From Acheta domesticus (taxonomy: Eukaryota > Arthropoda > Insecta > Orthoptera > Gryllidae), in NCBI GenBank assembly GCA_031308135.1, contig JAHLJT010000631.1:214372565-214436564 (forward strand): a stretch of 64,000 nt of DNA. The letters run 5' to 3'. The position numbers and the translations under genes are program-made. Positions 59,461 to 64,000 of the stretch are shown piece by piece. The stretch's first letter is position 1. Each line of letters begins with the position of its first letter. A model generated the notes under the pieces. It made no database searches, was not told the DNA's origin, and was given only the letters and a program-made list of their open reading frames with translations.

Positions 59461-59466
59461 TCTTCT

Positions 59467-59545
59467 GTAGCCTAATAGGATGGCTAACAGCGAGTTAGCT
59501 CGGAGGATCTGAGTTCAAGTATCGGTGCTGAAAATAATTTTTACT
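59467..59545 (+). mobile_element. tRNA-like SINE head fragment
   Basis: GTAGCCTAATAGGATGGCTA followed by GATCTGAGTTCAAGTATC resembles A and B boxes of a tRNA-derived SINE. No stem pairing was established. Confidence 0.35.
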
Positions 59546-60893
59546 GTCTGAAAACAATTTTTCATGTTTATGTAGTACAATATGGCGGAGCTCTTAAAAA
59601 TAATGCGAGAAAGTATGTTCAGTTGTAGCATCACTAGTTCTTATTTGTGAATGTATTTTAGCAGCCTTTTGATTTTATTACACTAAAAAACGTGCATTTC
59701 ATTGCTCAAAATTCTGTTAACTTGTGAGAATAAAGTGAGAAGTTACCGTATTCATGAAACGAGTTATGTAGCAATCATTACATAATTATTAATTGATATA
59801 AAAGACAAAATTGCGAACAGAAGTTACGTTTTCATCCACTGTGCATGTTCGTTACTGAGAGACGAAACCAGCATTTCTAAAACAGCGCATAGCGCGCCAA
59901 CGTCACCTCCCGTATTCAGCGTGTTTCCATGCCCAGCCTGACAGTTCTCTCGTGTATCGCTCGCCCCAGCTGTTCTTTATTCATGGTCGGCTGGCACATC
60001 CTGCGAACGGAGGGGGACTTCGACGTAAACGCAACCGCCCACGCTCCAACAAATTAGCTTTTGGCCACTTGAAATTGCCATTTCAAAATAAATTCTAGCA
60101 ATTCCGTTCCGTCCCAGTTAATTTCGAGCATTGGCTTCAATAAAAAGAATAAAAGTGAGAAAGTTATGTAAAAACAAAAAATAACAATATCTAAAAATGC
60201 ATTGCAAATCCATTGCAATATTTTGCCTTTGAAAAGGAGTCTGTGATCTCACAGAGTATTTTCAAAAACCTTGAATCTCTAACAAACTGCCTATTGAGTT
60301 TTAATGTTATAGGCCAGTAGTGTAATTGCATAGTCAGATGGAATACACAAGTGAAGTAGCTTCATTTTGCTAAGGGAAAAGGCTGTCGAATACAAGGTAT
60401 GGCGTGCATGGCAGACTCGCCCACTTAAATCAGGCGATAATGCATTCCTCCCGAAATACACTCTCCCTCGGTTTACGGACTGGGTTTGGAAATGAAAGGT
60501 CCATTAGCAAAAACTCTCGTACAATGAAACGCGAAGCCAAAAAAATACACGTGGTTTTATCTCTCGCTCTTATCGGGACAGTACAGTTTTTGCAGGTCAG
60601 TTCAACAGAGATTTTCTTTCAAAAAATCACTAGAACCATTGTGCTTATAAGTGTGATTTTTCTTATTTTTAATAAGATCTCAAAAAAATTAAAATCTATC
60701 ACCAGAATTAACATCGTATAAACAGCAAAAAGTCAGCATTTTATTTACTATTTTCAAGTCTTATATTCATTTAATTCTCACGTCACGTATTTCAATGCAC
60801 AATACATACGTATGTGTATGAAACTTTTTGAACCGGAGCACCGCTAAGACTCGCGACCCTAATGATGCTTACCCTTCCCTACATCTCGCACTT
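59546..60893. other. Unassigned stretch
   Basis: A moderately GC-rich block lies at 59870-60060. The 105-codon frame at 60404-60721 has no known domain. Confidence 0.3.
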
Positions 60894-61095
60894 CGATGTT
60901 TTTGTAGTGGCCGATGACATTAGGTCATTGTTACACCTCCTGCCTTATTAAATGAATATTTTTAACGTCCGCAAACGTCCTTCTCAATGAGGCTCGTAGA
61001 CCCAGAAATGCGCTTACCACAGTTAAATTCATTTTTATAACTCAGGAGGTGTAACAATGACCTAATGTCATCGGCCACTTTAGAAAAAATGAAGT
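60894..61095. mobile_element. Foldback/MITE with 37-bp perfect inverted arms
   Basis: 60906-60942 and 61043-61079 are exact reverse complements (AGTGGCCGATGACATTAGGT...). Weaker pairing extends a few bases outward and about 15 bases inward, leaving a loop of roughly 70-100 bp. No duplication of the target could be fixed. Confidence 0.75.
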
Positions 61096-63680
61096 ATAAT
61101 CTCGGGTTGTCGGGAGAGTGGTTCATCCTTTACTTTAATTCAGTCAACTAAGTGTCGGTTCGGGACCCCTCCTCGGCTGTCGGGAGGCTGTCCTTAAGCC
61201 AAACTCCGTTTTTTCTTTTCTTGTTAGAGGAGCAGCCGAAGTACCGGCAGGGCCATCTCGGCTACGTTAGCTTGTTATGGGAGAGGGTACCTGACTAGTA
61301 GTGAAGCTCAAGAGTTTAGGAGAATACATGGTGGCTTCTTATTGTTATCTATCTGTATTACTAATTTCTCATGCGCGCAGACATTAAAAGCAAACCACGC
61401 TGTCTCCGGTCACGTGAGAGGTGTCTGTCGTTTTGTTAGATACTCAAGAACTCGGAAAAAATCCGAAAATAAATTAAGCAAATTCAAATTTGACTGAAAA
61501 ACGCTTATAATTCACTTTTTTAATTCGTAATTTCCCATACCTGATGTTACGACTATATTCTTACACTCGGTACGTCACTGCTTCCGGCATAGCTGACGTC
61601 ATACGATTAGGAAGAAAGAAGCCTTATTCACGGATTCCGATTAAGTACTGCCAATTTTTGCTGTTCTAGGACCCGATTTTCCACATACTCGACAGAAGTA
61701 GTTCTGCAATTGCAGATCACTAGTCTCAGTGCTACGTTTATAAATGTATTGAGACAAATTATTGAAGCATACATACGAAATTTTCATTTTTACAATTGCT
61801 GGTTTAAAGATTAGTGATAAAATAAAGATGAAATGATCAATCATCAATGGGATGTAATGGATGTGATAAAGATGAGACGTGAATATTTAAGAAGTCAAGT
61901 AATTGAACGTACTTCTAAAATGATGTATCTCCAAGAAACAGAGTTTATCAGGAAGGAAAAAAAATTCACAATCATCCTTAACCATAGACTTAGCCTCTTA
62001 GTTAAAGAAATAATTTGACCTTTTTTTAATACAATTGAAAATAGGAGAAAGGTAATTTTTGAATACTGTTGACAACGTGATGGAAAAGCAGCTTAAGAAT
62101 ATACGATACTGTATGTACTTAAAAGTTGAAAACGAAACGGAGATACGTCACTTCGAAAATAGTCTCTTCAATTAGGCACAAGAGGCACTGTGTTTAAATC
62201 GCAAACGATTGATTTACATGAAACAAATAGAAAATTAAGTGGTGGCATTTCAAATATAAAGCTTGTATATTTCTACGACATAAAATAACGTCATACATTT
62301 TTCTGTTACAAAATATATTATGTTTAAAAAGTGTTTCAACTACATACTAATATTACACACGGGTTTGATTCTGTCGAATAATATTTCACAACTGTATTAC
62401 CAAATCAGAAAAAGGTATATTTTACAAACACTTTTTTAATATTTCCAGGAAATTTATTCAAAAACTCTGAAACTGTGTTTTCTTAAGATTCATATAGTAT
62501 ATAATATATTTATAATTATATATATATACATATATATGTATATTACCAACATTGAGAATGAGCCGTGAAGTTGATTTCGGGAAGATGAAGTTTCAAAATA
62601 TTCTATTAAAAAAGTCATGATTTAAGAAGTATCTGACGAGTTGACTAAAAGGTTTGGAATCATAAAATGGCACACTGTGAACCGCATTCCATAGCGTTTC
62701 ATATATGAAACGTCGGACGTCACTGCTGCGGCACGGAAAATTAAATACTCTCTGTCATTTATATCTGTCATTTTCTCGTCACTCATTATAAAATAGTAAC
62801 AAACACTTGCTGAGAGAGATGGAGAACGAAGTGGCATGTTCCAATTACGATAACTGAATTACATTTCGGAAAAATGAATCATGGTGTTCACGAGCAGATG
62901 TGCTCCATATTCCTAATCATGCGACCTCCGGTCACAATATTAATTTAGTATCTGTCAATGTGAGAGGCGTCGAATTAAATTTATTTCTCTTCTATTTTCT
63001 GCCTCGTGATTTGGCATTGGAAGCCTCTATTCACAGTGGTCGCCTTTATAGTTATTGACAAAATAAGTATCTTAAGTCACCTTATTACACCTTATTACAT
63101 TGAAGTATTATCATTATATCAAGATAACCAATCAATTATTGTAATAAGAAGTCACTATACGAATATCTTACTTTTTTCATTTTGTAAAAACTCCAATGTA
63201 ATATAATATTTTTGCTTAAATTTCACTGTACATCTTGAGAAATAAGGCACACATGGTGATATTACTTAACTGTGTAATGTTGATATTATAGCTCACTATT
63301 TGAAAACGTCAATTTCTTTCTTATATTTTATATACAAATAGTAGTCTGCAGCAGCAAAAATGTTTGCTGAAGGAAAAGCACACAAAGTGGTTATCAAAAA
63401 AGTAGCACACACACAGTCAGAACATCAAACAAAATACTCTCCTACAACATTGTAATAATTTAAATATTTTCAACAAAAACCGTCTGTACGAATACTGTAA
63501 TTTGTATACATGGATACGCAGTATAATTATTCTTTAATACCAATAACATCAAAAAAGTTCCGTGGTGGCAGCAGATATATTGTGGTAATTCATAATGATC
63601 TTAATTAAGAATTAAGGAGGTATCAACCACAAAGTATATTACAATTTAAGTTTAACAATATAAGTTATAAAGAATGAACA
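61096..63680. other. AT-rich DNA, nothing recognised
   Basis: An 18-bp perfect palindrome CGTTTCATATATGAAACG lies at 62695-62712. Short frames (61833-62018, 62622-62837, 63006-63206) show no domain. Confidence 0.3.
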
Positions 63681-64000
63681 GCCATGCACGTGTTTCGGGA
63701 CTTAATTTATCACATCATCAGTGGCTCCAAGTATCATGGATTAAACTCGTAGGTCTCAAGTACTGTGAGTCTTAATCCCAGTACTCTGCACCACGTACAA
63801 GATGGCGCTACACTTACACCCCCGTCAGTGTCATTGAAAAGTCATATTTGACCAGACACGCCGAACTAGAAGACCTGGTTCCCAATTTTTCCTTGTCGGA
63901 AGAAAAATCTAAACTAGTAGGTTCCAGGCTGAAGGAGTGAACTTACTCCAGAGACGCGATACAGTTCCGCATTTTCGCATACACCCAACTTTTCAACTAA
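63681..64000. other. Window end with a CTGATGATG...GAAAC motif
   Basis: The minus strand has CTGATGA...CCCGAAACACG at 63688-63721 (see findings). The rest is unassigned. Confidence 0.3.

Overview
This window looks like a piece of a large, repeat-rich insect nuclear genome. It has one recognisable host gene exon, AT-rich non-coding DNA, CpG-rich islands and many decayed transposable elements. The insect assignment rests on the receptor, which matches the invertebrate Dop1R2/DAMB/INDR dopamine receptor group, and on the mix of LINE, Tc1, hAT, PIF/Harbinger-like and SINE copies. An order cannot be fixed from the sequence; Polyneoptera is only a guess. There are no prokaryotic genes, rRNA genes or CRISPR arrays.

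Layout. 1-5.1 kb: a reversed SINE copy, a G-rich degenerate tandem repeat (about 2.04-2.93 kb), a striking 17-bp minisatellite of about 73 units (3.15-4.40 kb) and a DUF4817-like transposon gene fragment. 5.1-11 kb: AT-rich DNA with an old ~0.69 kb tandem duplication (8.08-9.44 kb). 11-19.1 kb: a minus-strand I/Jockey-group LINE (ORF1 with zinc knuckle; ORF2 with endonuclease, reverse transcriptase and RNase H), broken by a 2.09-kb inverted-repeat DNA transposon inserted in the endonuclease region. 19.6-25.3 kb: copies of an unnamed non-coding repeat, called family P here, one of them inside a hAT-like element with a perfect 8-bp target duplication. 25.9-26.8 kb: the 3' end of a plus-strand LINE with an R2/R4-type restriction-like endonuclease. 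29-32.3 kb: two SINE copies, a PIF/Harbinger-like element and a CpG-rich patch.

36.17-37.35 kb (minus strand) is the only confidently functional gene piece. It is a 395-residue exon covering all seven membrane segments of a Dop1R2 dopamine receptor and ending at a consensus splice donor. Its 5' flank is GC-rich, and a second strong CpG island lies at 38.8-39.5 kb. The C-terminal tail exon must lie at lower coordinates or outside the window; I did not find it.

39.5-64 kb holds more family P copies, two more SINE copies, a second minisatellite (11-bp unit, 47.5 kb), a candidate solo LTR with flanking 6-bp repeats, a frameshifted Tc1 transposase between recognisable inverted repeats, a 166-bp MITE, a 780-bp hAT-type element with a perfect 8-bp target duplication, and a foldback with 37-bp perfect arms.

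The least explained structure is family P. It recurs six or more times in 64 kb, carries no protein I recognise, and ends in a roughly 50-bp near-palindrome that stays palindromic although its bases differ between copies. Two copies are joined head to head at that palindrome. All alignments here were made by eye, so boundaries are approximate unless a target duplication fixes them.
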